Origin: Pelomonas sp. Root1217
GTDB taxonomy: Bacteria > Pseudomonadota > Gammaproteobacteria > Burkholderiales > Burkholderiaceae_C
Direction of reading: 5' to 3'
Assembly (NCBI RefSeq): GCF_001425705.1
Contig: NZ_LMDC01000023.1
Span: forward strand, 125,463-189,462
DNA: 64,000 nt
Shown here piece after piece: positions 16,287-26,036 of this stretch (within the stretch, counting starts at the first letter, position 1; each line of letters opens with the position of its first letter). The translations under genes were made by a program, and so were the position numbers. The notes beneath the pieces were generated by a model. It was not told the DNA's origin and made no database searches. It worked only from the letters and a program-made list of their open reading frames with translations.

Positions 16287-17519
16287 ATGTCTCATTTCCA
16301 GACCTATCTCGTCGGTGGCGCCGTGCGCGATCGCCTGCTCGGCCTGCCGGTGCAGGACCATGACTGGGTCGTCGTCGGCGCGTCGCCTGCCGACCTGCTG
16401 GCGGCCGGCTACCTGCCGGTCGGCAAGGATTTTCCCGTCTTCCTGCACCCTGACACGCGCGAGGAAGTGGCCCTGGCCCGCACCGAGCGCAAGACGGCCG
16501 CCGGTTATCACGGCTTCGCCTTTCACACCGCGCCCGACGTGACGCTTGAGCAGGACCTGGCGCGGCGTGACCTGACCATCAATGCGATGGCGCAGGACGA
16601 GCAGGGCCAGGTCATCGACCCCTACGACGGCCAGCGAGACCTGGCGGCCAAGGTGCTGCGCCATGTCTCGCCCTCGTTTGCCGAGGACCCGGTGCGCATC
16701 CTGCGCCTGGCCCGCTTCGCGGCGCGCTTCGCCGACTTCACCGTCGCTCCCGAGACGGTCGAGCTGATGCGCGCCATGGTCGCCGCCGGCGAGGTCGATG
16801 CGCTGGTGGCCGAGCGCGTCTGGCAGGAGCTGTCCCGCGGGTTGATGGAAGCCAAGCCCTCACGCATGTTGGAGGTGCTGCGCCAGGCTGGCGCGTTAGC
16901 CAAGCTGTTGCCCGAGGTCGAGGCCCTGTTCGGCGTGCCCCAGCCCGAGGCCCACCACCCCGAGGTGGACACCGGCATCCACCTGCTGATGGTGCTGGAC
17001 CAATGCGCCCGGCTGCAGGCGCCGTTGACGGTGCGCTACGCTTGCCTCTGCCACGACCTCGGCAAGGGCACGACGCGCAAGGAAGAGCTGCCGCGCCACA
17101 TCGCCCACGAGAAGCGCAGCGAGGACCTGGCCCGTGGCGTCAGCGCGCGCTGGAAGGTGCCGACCGACTGCCGCGAGCTGGCCGAGTTGGTGGCGCGCGA
17201 GCACACCCATGTTCACCAGAGCGGCGGCTTCAGCGCCGAGGCGCGGCTGCGCCTGCTGGAGCGCTGCGACGCCTGGCGCCGCCCGGATCGATTCGCCGAA
17301 CTGCTGTGGGCCTGCGAGTGCGATGCCCGCGGCCGTCTGGGCCTGGAGAACCGCGACTATCCGCAACGCGAACGGCTGCTGGCCGACCTGGCGGCGACGC
17401 AGAAGGTTGACCTCGCCGCCGCCAGTGCCGAAGCCATCGCGCGTGGCGCCAAGGGGCCGGACATCGGCCGCGCCGTGCAGCGGGCGCGGCTGGCGGCGCT
17501 CAACGCGACGCTGACCTAG
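16287..17519 (+). CDS. cca: Multifunctional CCA tRNA nucleotidyltransferase
   Basis: A 410-residue class II CCA-adding enzyme with a C-terminal HD domain. The nucleotidyltransferase head has YLVGGAVRD (residues 7-14) and the metal-binding DHD (Asp24, Asp26). [14 protein letters not shown] and [16 protein letters not shown] follow. The HD phosphohydrolase domain shows [11 protein letters not shown] and the HEKRSE region. It adds or repairs the 3' CCA of tRNAs. The ATG at 16287 is the only start that fits the family N-terminus. It is divergent from fghA. Confidence 0.95.
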   Translation: MSHFQTYLVGGAVRDRLLGLPVQDHDWVVVGASPADLLAAGYLPVGKDFPVFLHPDTREEVALARTERKTAAGYHGFAFHTAPDVTLEQDLARRDLTINAMAQDEQGQVIDPYDGQRDLAAKVLRHVSPSFAEDPVRILRLARFAARFADFTVAPETVELMRAMVAAGEVDALVAERVWQELSRGLMEAKPSRMLEVLRQAGALAKLLPEVEALFGVPQPEAHHPEVDTGIHLLMVLDQCARLQAPLTVRYACLCHDLGKGTTRKEELPRHIAHEKRSEDLARGVSARWKVPTDCRELAELVAREHTHVHQSGGFSAEARLRLLERCDAWRRPDRFAELLWACECDARGRLGLENRDYPQRERLLADLAATQKVDLAAASAEAIARGAKGPDIGRAVQRARLAALNATLT

Positions 17520-17657
17520 GCACTTGGCCAGGCACTGGGGCTTTGCGTTGCTTCACCGGCATGAAAGCGATTGCATGGATAAAGTCAGAGGTTTTGCTCC
17601 GCATGCCGGAAATTCGCATGCGAGCGGGCCGTCGAGAAGCAAGTCGAACAGGACGCA

Positions 17658-18857
17658 ATGATGAAGTTGGCATGGGGTAACAGCGCTCGGCTGGGCGTCT
17701 TGGTGGCACTGGGCGCTGGGCTGGGCCTGAGCGGCTGTGGCGGGGGCGACAGCAAGCCCGCGGCAGCCGCGCCACCGCCGCCCGAAGTGGGTGTCGTCAC
17801 CGTCGCACCGGGCCGCGCCGACCTCGCCACCGAACTGCCCGGTCGGCTGGAAGCCTTCCGCGTCGCACAGGTCCGCGCCCGCGCCGCCGGCATCCTGCAA
17901 AAGCGCCTCTTCACCGAAGGCAGCGACGTGAAGGCCGGCCAGGCCTTGTTCGAGATCGATGCCGCGCCCTACCGCGCGTCGCTGTCCAGCGCCCAGGCCA
18001 CGCTCGCGCGCGCCGAGGCCAACCTGACCCAGGCCCAGGCCCTGGCCGACCGCTATGCCCCGCTGGCCAAGACCCAGGCCGTCAGCCAGCAGGAAGCGCT
18101 CAACGCCCAGGCCGCGGCCCAGCAGGCCAAGGCCGACGTGGCGGCCGGCAAGGCGGCCGTGCAGACGGCCCAGATCAACCTCGGCTACGCAGCCGTCACC
18201 TCGCCCATCGCCGGCCGCATCGGCCGTGCCCTCGTCACCGAAGGCGCACTGGTGGGCCAGGGCGAAGCCACGCCGCTGGCCATCGTCCAGCAGATCGACA
18301 AGCTGTATGTGAACTTCACGCAGTCGGCCGCCGAGGTCATGCGGCTGCGCCAGGCGCTGGCCGATGGCAAGCTGCAGCGGGCGGGCGGCAAGGACGCCGC
18401 GAGCGTGCAGGTGCTGCTGGAGGACGGCAGCGTCTACCCACAGGCCGGCAAGCTGCTGTTCTCCGACCTCAGCGTGGACGCCGCCACCGGCCAGATCACG
18501 CTGCGCGCCGAGCTGCCCAACCCCAAGGGCCTGCTGCTGCCCGGGCTCTACGTGCGGGTGCGCCTGGCCCAGGCAGAGGTGAGCGACGCCGTCTGGCTGC
18601 CGCAGCAGGCCGTGGCCCGCGGCGCGACGGGCGAGACCGTGCTGGTCGTGGCCGACGACGGCAGCGTCAGTGCGCGCCCCGTCAAGCTGGGCCCGGCCCA
18701 GGGCGGCAACGCACTGGTGCTGAGCGGCCTGAAGGCCGGCGAGAAGGTCATCGTGGACGGCCTGCAGAAGGCCAAGGCGGGCGGCAAGGCCCGCCCGGTG
18801 CCATGGTCGCCAGCGGGGTCCGCTCCTGCCGCGCCGGCCTCGGCGGCTTCGCGCTGA
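17658..18857 (+). CDS. RND efflux periplasmic adaptor subunit (MexA/AcrA type)
   Basis: A 399-residue membrane-fusion lipoprotein with a lipobox LSGC (Cys27). Domains in order: a first beta-barrel strand (PPPEVGVVTVAPGRADLATELPGRLEAF), lipoyl half-motif, a long alpha-hairpin coiled coil (about 100-175, AQATLARAEANLTQAQALADRY), lipoyl half-motif (GYAAVTSPIAGRIGRALVTEG), a beta-barrel and a membrane-proximal domain. It links the inner-membrane pump to the outer-membrane channel. A second ATG (17661) is equally possible. It is the first gene of a three-gene efflux operon, with no repressor gene next to it. Confidence 0.94.
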   Translation: MMKLAWGNSARLGVLVALGAGLGLSGCGGGDSKPAAAAPPPPEVGVVTVAPGRADLATELPGRLEAFRVAQVRARAAGILQKRLFTEGSDVKAGQALFEIDAAPYRASLSSAQATLARAEANLTQAQALADRYAPLAKTQAVSQQEALNAQAAAQQAKADVAAGKAAVQTAQINLGYAAVTSPIAGRIGRALVTEGALVGQGEATPLAIVQQIDKLYVNFTQSAAEVMRLRQALADGKLQRAGGKDAASVQVLLEDGSVYPQAGKLLFSDLSVDAATGQITLRAELPNPKGLLLPGLYVRVRLAQAEVSDAVWLPQQAVARGATGETVLVVADDGSVSARPVKLGPAQGGNALVLSGLKAGEKVIVDGLQKAKAGGKARPVPWSPAGSAPAAPASAASR

Positions 18858-18871
18858 AGGGCTGAGCACTC

Positions 18872-21800
18872 ATGGCGCAGTTCTTCATCAACCGGCCCAT
18901 CTTCGCGTGGGTCATCGCCCTGTTCATCACGGTCATCGGCGTGGTGGCGGTCACGCAGCTGCCGATCGCCCAGTACCCGCCGGTCGCGCCGCCGTCCATC
19001 GTGCTGTCAGTCAGCTACCCGGGTGCCTCGGCGCAGACGCTGGAGGACTCGGTCATCAGCGTCATCGAGCGCGAGATGAACGGCTCGCCCGGCCTCATCT
19101 ACATGGAGGCCGTGGCGCAAGCCGACGGCACCGGCTCCATCACGATGAGCTTCGACCCGGCCACCAGTCCCGACCTGGCCCAGGTCGACGTGCAGAACCG
19201 CTACGCCCGCGCCCAGCCGCGCCTGCCGCAGTCCGTCATACAGCAGGGCGTGCGGGTGGACAAGGCCAACCCCAACTTCCTGCTCTTCATCATCCTGTCG
19301 AGCAGCAACCCGGCCTTCGACCCGATCGCTCTGGGCGACTACGCCTCGCGCACCGTGCTGCCCGAGATCCAGCGCGTGCCCGGCGTCGGCCAGGGCCTGC
19401 TGTTCGGCACCGAGCGCGCCATGCGCATCTGGCTGGACCCGGCCAAGCTGGTGGGCTTCCGGCTCGCGCCGTCCGACGTCAACACGGCCATCCAGGCGCA
19501 GAACGCGCAGGTCAGCTCCGGCTCCATCGGCGACCTGCCCAATGTGCCGGGCCAGCCGGTGGCGGCCACGGTGGTCGTGCGCGGCCAGCTCACCAGCGTC
19601 GAGCAGTTCGGCAACATCATCCTGCGCGCCAATCCCGACGGCTCCACGGTGCGGCTCAAGGACGTGGCCCGCATCGAGCTGGGCGCCGACAGCTACACCG
19701 GCCGCTCCACGCGGCTGAACGGCAACCCCTCGGCGGGCGTGGGCGTGCAGCTTGCGCCGTCGGCCAATGCGCTGCAGACGGCCAAGCTCATCAAGCAGCG
19801 GCTCAAGCAGCTGGAGCCGTACTTCCCCGCGGGTGTGAAGGCCACCATCCCCTACGACAGCTCGCTGTTCATCGACATCTCCATCTCGCAGGTCGTGGAG
19901 ACGCTGGTGGAGGCCGTGGCCCTGGTGTTCCTGGTGATGTTCCTGTTCCTGCAGAACATCCGCTACACCATCATTCCCACGCTGGTGGTGCCCATCGCGC
20001 TGCTGGGCAGCTTCGCCACGCTGCTGGCCCTGGGCTTCTCCATCAACGTGCTGACGATGTTCGGCATGGTGCTGGTCATCGGCATCGTGGTGGACGACGC
20101 CATCGTCGTGGTGGAGAACGTCGAACGCGTCATGAGCGAGGAGGGGCTGTCGCCGCTCAAGGCCACGCGCAAGGCCATGGGCCAGATCTCCGGCGCCATC
20201 GTCGGCGTGACGGTGGTGCTGATCTCGGTGTTCGTGCCGCTGGCCTTCTTCAGCGGTTCCATCGGCAACATCTACCGCCAGTTCTCGGCGGTGATGGTCA
20301 GCTCCATCGCCTTCTCGGCCTTCCTGGCGCTGTCGCTGACGCCGGCGCTGTGCGCGACGCTGCTCAAGCCCGTCGAGGCCGGCCACCACCTGGAAAAGCG
20401 CGGCTTCTTCGGCTGGTTCAACCGCGGCTTCACACGCACGGCCAAGGGCTACGAAGGCTGGGTGTCCAAGTTCATCTACCGCGGCGCGCGCATGGCCGTG
20501 GTCTACGCGGCCGTCATCGCCGCGGCCGTGCTGGTGTTCCAGAAGCTGCCCACCTCCTTCGTGCCCAATGAGGACCAGGGCAACATCCTCGTCAACATCC
20601 AGCTGCCGCCGGGCGCCACGCAGGCGCGCACGCTGGACGTGGTCAAGCAGGTCGAGGGCTACATGCTCAAGCAGCCCGAGGTCGAGAGCATGGTCGGCGT
20701 GGTCGGCTTCAGCTTCTCGGGCGCGGGCCAGAACGCCGGCCTGGCCTTCGTCACGCTCAAGCCCTGGGACGAACGCCACGGCCCCGAGCACTCTGCGCAA
20801 GGCCTGGCCGCCCGCGCCTTCGGGGCGCTGAGCAAGGTGCGCGACGCCATCATCTTCCCGACCAGCCCGCCACCCATCCGCGACCTGGGCCGGGCCAACG
20901 GCTTCGCCTTCCGCCTGCAGGACCGCAGCGGCCACACGCGCGCCGAGTTGCTAGCCGCGCGCAACCAGCTCCTCGCCGCCGCCGCCAAGAACCCGCTGCT
21001 GAACGCCGTGCGCCCCGACGGCCTGGAAGACGCCGCGCAGCTGGAGCTCAGCATCGACCGCGACCGCGCCCAGGCGCTGGGCGTGAACATCGGCGCCGTC
21101 AACGCGGTGCTGGGCACGTCGCTCGGGTCCACCTATGTGAACGACTTCCCCAACACCGGCCGGCTGCAGCGCGTCATCGTGCAGGCCGACGCGCCGGCGC
21201 GCATGCAGCCCGAGGACCTCGGCCGGCTCAATGTGCTCAACAGCGCCGGCCAGCCGGTGCCGCTGAGCGCCTTCTCGACCAGCAAGTGGATCACCGGCGC
21301 CATGCAGACCGTGCGCTACAACGGCTACTCGGCCATGCGCATCCTGGGCGAGCCGGCCAAGGGCGTGTCCACCGGCGTGGCCATCGCCGAGATGGAGAAG
21401 ATCGCGGCCACCCTGCCCGACGGCTTCGGCTACGAATGGACGGGCCAGTCGCGCGAGGAGAAGCTCTCGGGCTCCACCGCGTTCATCCTGTTCGGCTTCT
21501 CGCTGCTGGCCGTGTTCCTGTGCCTGGCCGCGCTGTACGAGAGCTGGAGCATTCCGCTCGCCGTCATCCTCGTCGTGCCGCTGGGCGTGCTGGGCGTGGT
21601 GCTGGGCGCCACCTTCCGCGGCCTGGAGAACGACGTCTACTTCAAGGTCGGCATGATCACCATCATCGGCCTGTCGGCCAAGAACGCGGTGCTGATCATC
21701 GAGTTCGCCAAGGACCTGCAGGCCCACGGCAAGAGCGTATTCGACGCGGTGCGTGAAGCCGCGCACCTGCGCTTCAGGCCCATCGTCATGACGTCGCTCG

Positions 21801-22027
21801 CCTTCATGCTCGGCGTGCTGCCGCTGGTGCTCGCCAGCGGTGCGGGCTCGGCCAGCCAGCGTGCCATCGGCACCGGCGTGCTGGGCGGTATGTTGTCAGC
21901 CACCATGCTGGCGGTGTTCTTCGTGCCGGTGTTCTTCGTCGTCGTGCGCCGCTTCTTCCCGGGGAGCGAGCGGCAGCGCAAGCGCGATGCCCACGAGGCC
22001 GAGGACGATGCGGGAGGCCAGGCATGA
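18872..22027 (+). CDS. RND multidrug efflux pump permease (HAE1 family, AcrB/MexB type)
   Basis: A 1051-residue proton-driven trimeric pump of the usual HAE1 length. It begins AQFFINRPIFAWVIALFITV (TM1) and has the TM4 proton-relay pair in GIVVDDAIVVVENVER. Large periplasmic porter loops follow TM1 and TM7, with the FPTSPPPIRDLGRANGFAF-like motif seen in MexB-type pumps. The C-terminal TM block includes FKVGMITIIGLSAKNAVLIIEFAKDL with the conserved Lys. It exports hydrophobic drugs, dyes or solvents. It overlaps the outer-membrane factor gene by 4 bases. Confidence 0.95.
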   Translation: MAQFFINRPIFAWVIALFITVIGVVAVTQLPIAQYPPVAPPSIVLSVSYPGASAQTLEDSVISVIEREMNGSPGLIYMEAVAQADGTGSITMSFDPATSPDLAQVDVQNRYARAQPRLPQSVIQQGVRVDKANPNFLLFIILSSSNPAFDPIALGDYASRTVLPEIQRVPGVGQGLLFGTERAMRIWLDPAKLVGFRLAPSDVNTAIQAQNAQVSSGSIGDLPNVPGQPVAATVVVRGQLTSVEQFGNIILRANPDGSTVRLKDVARIELGADSYTGRSTRLNGNPSAGVGVQLAPSANALQTAKLIKQRLKQLEPYFPAGVKATIPYDSSLFIDISISQVVETLVEAVALVFLVMFLFLQNIRYTIIPTLVVPIALLGSFATLLALGFSINVLTMFGMVLVIGIVVDDAIVVVENVERVMSEEGLSPLKATRKAMGQISGAIVGVTVVLISVFVPLAFFSGSIGNIYRQFSAVMVSSIAFSAFLALSLTPALCATLLKPVEAGHHLEKRGFFGWFNRGFTRTAKGYEGWVSKFIYRGARMAVVYAAVIAAAVLVFQKLPTSFVPNEDQGNILVNIQLPPGATQARTLDVVKQVEGYMLKQPEVESMVGVVGFSFSGAGQNAGLAFVTLKPWDERHGPEHSAQGLAARAFGALSKVRDAIIFPTSPPPIRDLGRANGFAFRLQDRSGHTRAELLAARNQLLAAAAKNPLLNAVRPDGLEDAAQLELSIDRDRAQALGVNIGAVNAVLGTSLGSTYVNDFPNTGRLQRVIVQADAPARMQPEDLGRLNVLNSAGQPVPLSAFSTSKWITGAMQTVRYNGYSAMRILGEPAKGVSTGVAIAEMEKIAATLPDGFGYEWTGQSREEKLSGSTAFILFGFSLLAVFLCLAALYESWSIPLAVILVVPLGVLGVVLGATFRGLENDVYFKVGMITIIGLSAKNAVLIIEFAKDLQAHGKSVFDAVREAAHLRFRPIVMTSLAFMLGVLPLVLASGAGSASQRAIGTGVLGGMLSATMLAVFFVPVFFVVVRRFFPGSERQRKRDAHEAEDDAGGQA

Positions 22028-23400
22028 AGACGACGCTTTCGCTGATCGCGCTGGCGGCCTTGCTGGCAGCCTGTGCCGGGCCCGAACCCAAGCGGCCGGT
22101 CGCTTCCAAAGCGGCCGCTGCTGCGGTGCCCAATGCCTTCCCGCAGCCGGGCGGCCCCAGCCCGGTCGCCGCCGCCGAGCTGCCCTGGGCCCAGGCCTTC
22201 AAGGGCGCGCGGCTGCAGCGGCTGATCCCGCTGGCGCTGGCCAACAACCGCGACCTGCGCGTGGCGGTGCTGAACATCGAATCCGCCCGTGCCACCACGG
22301 CGGCGCGCGACGCCGACCTGTGGCCCACGGTCAACGCCGGCCTCAGCGGCTCGCGCACGCCCACGGCGGCTGGCGGCATCAACAGCGCCTACCAGGCCGG
22401 CCTGCAGGTCTCGGCCTATGAGCTCGACCTGTTCGGCCGTCTGCGTGGCCTGAGCGCCGCCGCCGCGGCCCAGGTGCTGGCTGCCCAGTCCAACCAGCAG
22501 GCCGTGCGCACGGCCCTGGTGGCCAGCGTCGCCAACACCGAGATCGCACTGCAGGCCGATGAGGCCCTGCTCAGGATCACGCGCGACACCCTCGCCACGC
22601 GCGAGCAGTCGCTGTCGCTGACCCGCCAGCGCTTCGAAGGCGGCGTGGCGGGGCAGCTGGACCTGAGCACGGCCGAGTCTTCCTGGCAGGCAGCCCGCGC
22701 CGTGCTGGCCCAGGCGCAGCGCCAGCGCGCGCTGGACGAGAACGCGCTGGCCCTGCTGATCGGCGGGCCTTTGCCGGCCGACCTGCCCGCGCCGACCGGC
22801 GACCTGGCCGATTTCGAGCCGCTGGCCGAGCTGCCCGCCGGACTGCCCAGCGAGGTGCTGACACGCCGGCCCGACATCCGCCAGGCCGAGTTCCAGCTCG
22901 GCGCCACCGACGCCAACATCGACGCCGCCCGCGCCGCCTTCTGGCCGCGCATCACCCTGACCGGCAGCGTCGGCACGGCCAGCGGCCACCTATCGGATCT
23001 GTTCAAGAACTCGGCCTGGAGCTTTGCACCTTCGCTGGTTCAGCCGATCTTCGACGCCGGCCGCAACCGCGCCAACCTGGCCGGCGCGCGGGCGTTGCGA
23101 GACATCGCGCTGGCCCAGTACGAGAAGGCCATCCAGACGGCCTTCCGCGAGGTGGCCGACGGCCTGGCTGGGCGCGCCACGCTGGCCGAGCAGCGCGCTG
23201 CGCTGGCCGCCCAGGTCGACGCCGAATCACGCCGCCTGAATGCCGCCGAGCAGCGCTACACGGCCGGCGTGTCCAGTGCACTGGACCGGCTGGACGCCCA
23301 GCGCTCGCTGTTCGCGGCCCAGCAGACTTTGGTGCAGGTGCAGAGCCAGCGCGCGCAGAACCTGGTGGCGCTGTATCGCGCCTTGGGCGGCGGAGGCTGA
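22024..23400 (+). CDS. Outer-membrane efflux channel lipoprotein (NodT/OprM family)
   Basis: A 458-residue OMF lipoprotein with signal peptide and lipobox LAAC (Cys17). Two OEP repeats are seen, one about residues 60-250 (YELDLFGRLRGLSAAAAAQVL; RQRFEGGVAGQLDLSTAES) and one about 265-450 (LTRRPDIRQAEFQLGATDANI; PIFDAGRNRANLAGA; AEQRYTAGVSSALDRLDAQR). It forms the trimeric outer-membrane duct of the RND system. The ATG overlaps the stop of the pump gene (ATGA), so translation is coupled. The esterase gene follows after 4 bases. Confidence 0.94.
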   Translation: MKTTLSLIALAALLAACAGPEPKRPVASKAAAAAVPNAFPQPGGPSPVAAAELPWAQAFKGARLQRLIPLALANNRDLRVAVLNIESARATTAARDADLWPTVNAGLSGSRTPTAAGGINSAYQAGLQVSAYELDLFGRLRGLSAAAAAQVLAAQSNQQAVRTALVASVANTEIALQADEALLRITRDTLATREQSLSLTRQRFEGGVAGQLDLSTAESSWQAARAVLAQAQRQRALDENALALLIGGPLPADLPAPTGDLADFEPLAELPAGLPSEVLTRRPDIRQAEFQLGATDANIDAARAAFWPRITLTGSVGTASGHLSDLFKNSAWSFAPSLVQPIFDAGRNRANLAGARALRDIALAQYEKAIQTAFREVADGLAGRATLAEQRAALAAQVDAESRRLNAAEQRYTAGVSSALDRLDAQRSLFAAQQTLVQVQSQRAQNLVALYRALGGGG

Positions 23401-23404
23401 GCCC

Positions 23405-24370
23405 ATGCGCGGGCTGGCGCTTGCCGTCGTGCTGTTTGCGCTGCTGCCGACTGCGCAGGCCGAAGGGACGCTGCGCGCACGCATCAAGGCCCGCATCGAG
23501 GAACGCCGCGCCGACAAGGGCAGCGGCGCCTTGCATGAGCTGCAGGTCCAGGATCGCAAGGTGCTGGTCCACCTGCCCGCCGGCTATGACGCAGCAAAGC
23601 CCGCGCCACTGGTGCTGGCCTTCCACGGCGGCGGCGGCCATGCAGAGTACATGGCCGACGACGGGAAGTATGGCCTGCAGAAGAAGGCCGACGAGGCGGG
23701 CTTCGTCGTCGCGTTTCCCAATGGCTACAGCAAGCTGCCGGGTGGGAAATTCGCCACATGGAACGCGGGCGGCTGTTGCGGCGATGCGCGCGACCGCAAG
23801 GTCGACGACGTGGCCTTCGCGCGCGCCGTCGTGAAAGCCCTCCAGGCCCGCTACAACATCGATGCCGCCCGCGTGTTCGCCACCGGCATGTCCAACGGCG
23901 GCATGCTCAGCCATCGCCTGGCCTGCGAGGCGGCCGACGTGTTCCGCGCGGTCGCGTCCGTCGCCGGTACCGACGCGACCGCCAGCTGCACGCCGAGCCG
24001 GCCCATCCCGGTGCTGCACATCCACGCCCGGGACGACGATCACGTGCTCTTCGACGGCGGCGCCGGCGCAGGCGCGTTTCGCGACGAGGGCAAGGTCATG
24101 AGCTTCATCTCCGTGCCCGAGACCGTCTCGCGCTGGGTGCAGCGCGACCACTGCACGGCCGCTCCCCAGCGAACGCTGGACAAGGCCGGCGCCTATTGCG
24201 AAGTCCACACCGGTTGCAGTGGCGGCGTGGCCGTGCAACTCTGCGTCACCGAGACCGGTGGCCATTCCTGGCCCGGCGCGCAAAACGTGCGACGCGGCAA
24301 GGAGGCGGCCTCGCAGGCGCTGGACGCCAACGACGCGATCTGGCGCTTCTTCGAGCAGACCGCGCGCTAA
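23405..24370 (+). CDS. Secreted PHB depolymerase-family esterase (LpqC type)
   Basis: 321 residues with a cleavable signal peptide (about 1-19, ALAVVLFALLPTAQA). The alpha/beta-hydrolase catalytic core has the oxyanion region LAFHGGGGH, the nucleophile Ser163 in GMSNGGML, Asp in HIHARDDDH, and His in GGHSWPG. It belongs to the COG3509 group that contains PHB depolymerases and feruloyl/acetyl-xylan esterases. The true substrate is unclear. Six cysteines suggest disulfides in the periplasm or outside. It starts 4 bases after the OMF stop, perhaps by read-through of the efflux operon. Confidence 0.85.
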   Translation: MRGLALAVVLFALLPTAQAEGTLRARIKARIEERRADKGSGALHELQVQDRKVLVHLPAGYDAAKPAPLVLAFHGGGGHAEYMADDGKYGLQKKADEAGFVVAFPNGYSKLPGGKFATWNAGGCCGDARDRKVDDVAFARAVVKALQARYNIDAARVFATGMSNGGMLSHRLACEAADVFRAVASVAGTDATASCTPSRPIPVLHIHARDDDHVLFDGGAGAGAFRDEGKVMSFISVPETVSRWVQRDHCTAAPQRTLDKAGAYCEVHTGCSGGVAVQLCVTETGGHSWPGAQNVRRGKEAASQALDANDAIWRFFEQTAR

Positions 24371-24441
24371 GCCCCTGCTGGAATCGCTTCCAATTTTCTG
24401 ACCCATACTGCGCTGCACGAACCCACCGCGCCCCCACCGCC

Positions 24442-24903
24442 ATGCGCTTCCTGACCCCCACCCTCCTCCTCGCCACCAGCCTCTCCGCCATCGCCAGCGG
24501 CCCGCCGGCCATCTACGACGAAGGCGTCGACGCCAAGGCCGCCATCCGCGCCACGCTGGCCGAGGCCGACAAGGCCAAGCTGCCCGTGCTGGTCGTCTTC
24601 GGCGCCAATTGGTGCGGCGACTGCCGCATGCTGGACAACACCTTCAAGCACGGCCCCAGCGCCCCGCTGATCGCCAAGAGCTTCAAGGTCGTCAAGGTCG
24701 ACGTCGGCCGCTTCGACCGCAACGTCGACATCGCCGAGGGCTACCGCGTGCCGCTGAAGAAGGGCATCCCGGCCGTCGCCGTACTGTCACCGCAGGGCAA
24801 GCTGCTCTACGCGACCGAAGGCGGCGAGCTGGCCGACGCCCGCAAGATGGGTGACCAGGGCGTCTACGACTTCTTCACCCGCATCAGCACGACCGCGAAG
24901 TGA
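24442..24903 (+). CDS. Secreted thioredoxin-family protein
   Basis: 153 residues with a signal peptide (about 1-19) and a thioredoxin fold of the Thioredoxin_7/DUF255-like type. The redox motif is WCGDC (Cys58, Cys61) in VVFGANWCGDCRMLDNTF, and the cis-Pro loop is KGIPAVAVLS. It is likely periplasmic and acts in disulfide reduction or repair. Its TGA overlaps the GTG start of the MFS transporter, and it starts 71 bases after the esterase. Confidence 0.85.
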   Translation: MRFLTPTLLLATSLSAIASGPPAIYDEGVDAKAAIRATLAEADKAKLPVLVVFGANWCGDCRMLDNTFKHGPSAPLIAKSFKVVKVDVGRFDRNVDIAEGYRVPLKKGIPAVAVLSPQGKLLYATEGGELADARKMGDQGVYDFFTRISTTAK

Positions 24904-26036
24904 GCACCGTCACCGGTGCGTCGCGCGCACTGCGCGCGCAGTTCTTCGTGCTCGGCGTCATGTTCGCGACCTGGGGCGTCCACGTCCCCACCGTCAAGGC
25001 CCACTACGGGCTGGGTGAGCAGGCGCTGGCCATCGCCATGCTGGCCGGCGGCGTCGGTGCGCTGATGGCCCTGGCCCAGGCGGGCCGCGTTGTCGGCCGC
25101 TGGGGGCCTCGCGCCGTCTCCGCCGCCATGGGCGTGGCCTGTTGCGCCTCCATCGCCTGCCTGCTGGCGGGATCGGCCTACGCCGCGCTGCTGGCCGTCA
25201 TGCTGTGCTTTGGCATCACCGGCAGCCTGGTCGACGTGGCCATCAACACCGAGGCCACGGAGATCGAGCGCCTGGCCGCCAGACCACTGATGAGCGGCTT
25301 CCACGGCATGTTCAGCCTCGGCGGCATGGCCGGCGCCGGCCTGGGCAGCGCAGCACCTGCGCTCGGCCTCTCGCCGCAGGCCCATCTGCTGGTGGCCACC
25401 GGCATCGGCGCGGTCGTCGTGCTGCTGGGCAGCCGCGCCATGCTGCCCGTGCCTGACAAGGCGGCCGAGGAAAAACATCCGCTCAGCTTGCCGCGCGGCC
25501 CGCTGTTGCTGCTGGGCGTGCTGGCCTCCATGGGCCTGATCGCCGAGGGCGCGATGTACGACTGGAGCGTGCTGTTCATGAAGCAGGAGCGCGCCAGCGA
25601 ACCCGGCACCGCGGCCCTGGCCTACGCCAGCTTCAGCGGCGCGATGGCGGTGGGCCGCTTCGGCGGCGACTGGGTGCGCGCCCGCCTGTCGAGCACGCAG
25701 CTGATGCGCGCCAGCGGTGTGCTGGCGGCCGCCGGCATGGCGCTGGCGCTGGCCGTGCCCTCACCCGCGGTCGCGCTGATCGGCTTTGCGCTGGTCGGCC
25801 TCGGCCTGTCCAATGTCGTGCCGGTGATCTTCAGCGCGGCGTCGCAGGCGCCGGGCGTGTCGTCGGCCCACGGCATCGCGGCCGTGTCGGGCGTGGGCTA
25901 CCTCGGCATGATGGCCGGCCCGCCGCTGATCGGCCTGATCGCCGAGCATTCGTCGCTGACGGCCGGCCTGGTCGTCGTCGTCGTGTTCGCCGTCTTCATG
26001 GCGCTGTCGGCGAAGCGGGCCATGCGCGGGGCCTGA
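24900..26036 (+). CDS. MFS transporter (YbjJ-like)
   Basis: A 378-residue, 12-helix major facilitator protein. The N-terminus reads LRAQFFVLGVMFATWGVHVPTVKAHYGL, close to the YbjJ group of uncharacterised MFS proteins. A charged cytoplasmic loop (PVPDKAAEEKHPLSLPRG) separates the two six-helix halves. The substrate is unknown. The GTG start at 24900 overlaps the previous stop (GTGA), so translation is coupled to the thioredoxin-like gene. Its 3' end overlaps the tail of the decayed SGNH gene on the other strand. Confidence 0.87.
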   Translation: MSTVTGASRALRAQFFVLGVMFATWGVHVPTVKAHYGLGEQALAIAMLAGGVGALMALAQAGRVVGRWGPRAVSAAMGVACCASIACLLAGSAYAALLAVMLCFGITGSLVDVAINTEATEIERLAARPLMSGFHGMFSLGGMAGAGLGSAAPALGLSPQAHLLVATGIGAVVVLLGSRAMLPVPDKAAEEKHPLSLPRGPLLLLGVLASMGLIAEGAMYDWSVLFMKQERASEPGTAALAYASFSGAMAVGRFGGDWVRARLSSTQLMRASGVLAAAGMALALAVPSPAVALIGFALVGLGLSNVVPVIFSAASQAPGVSSAHGIAAVSGVGYLGMMAGPPLIGLIAEHSSLTAGLVVVVVFAVFMALSAKRAMRGA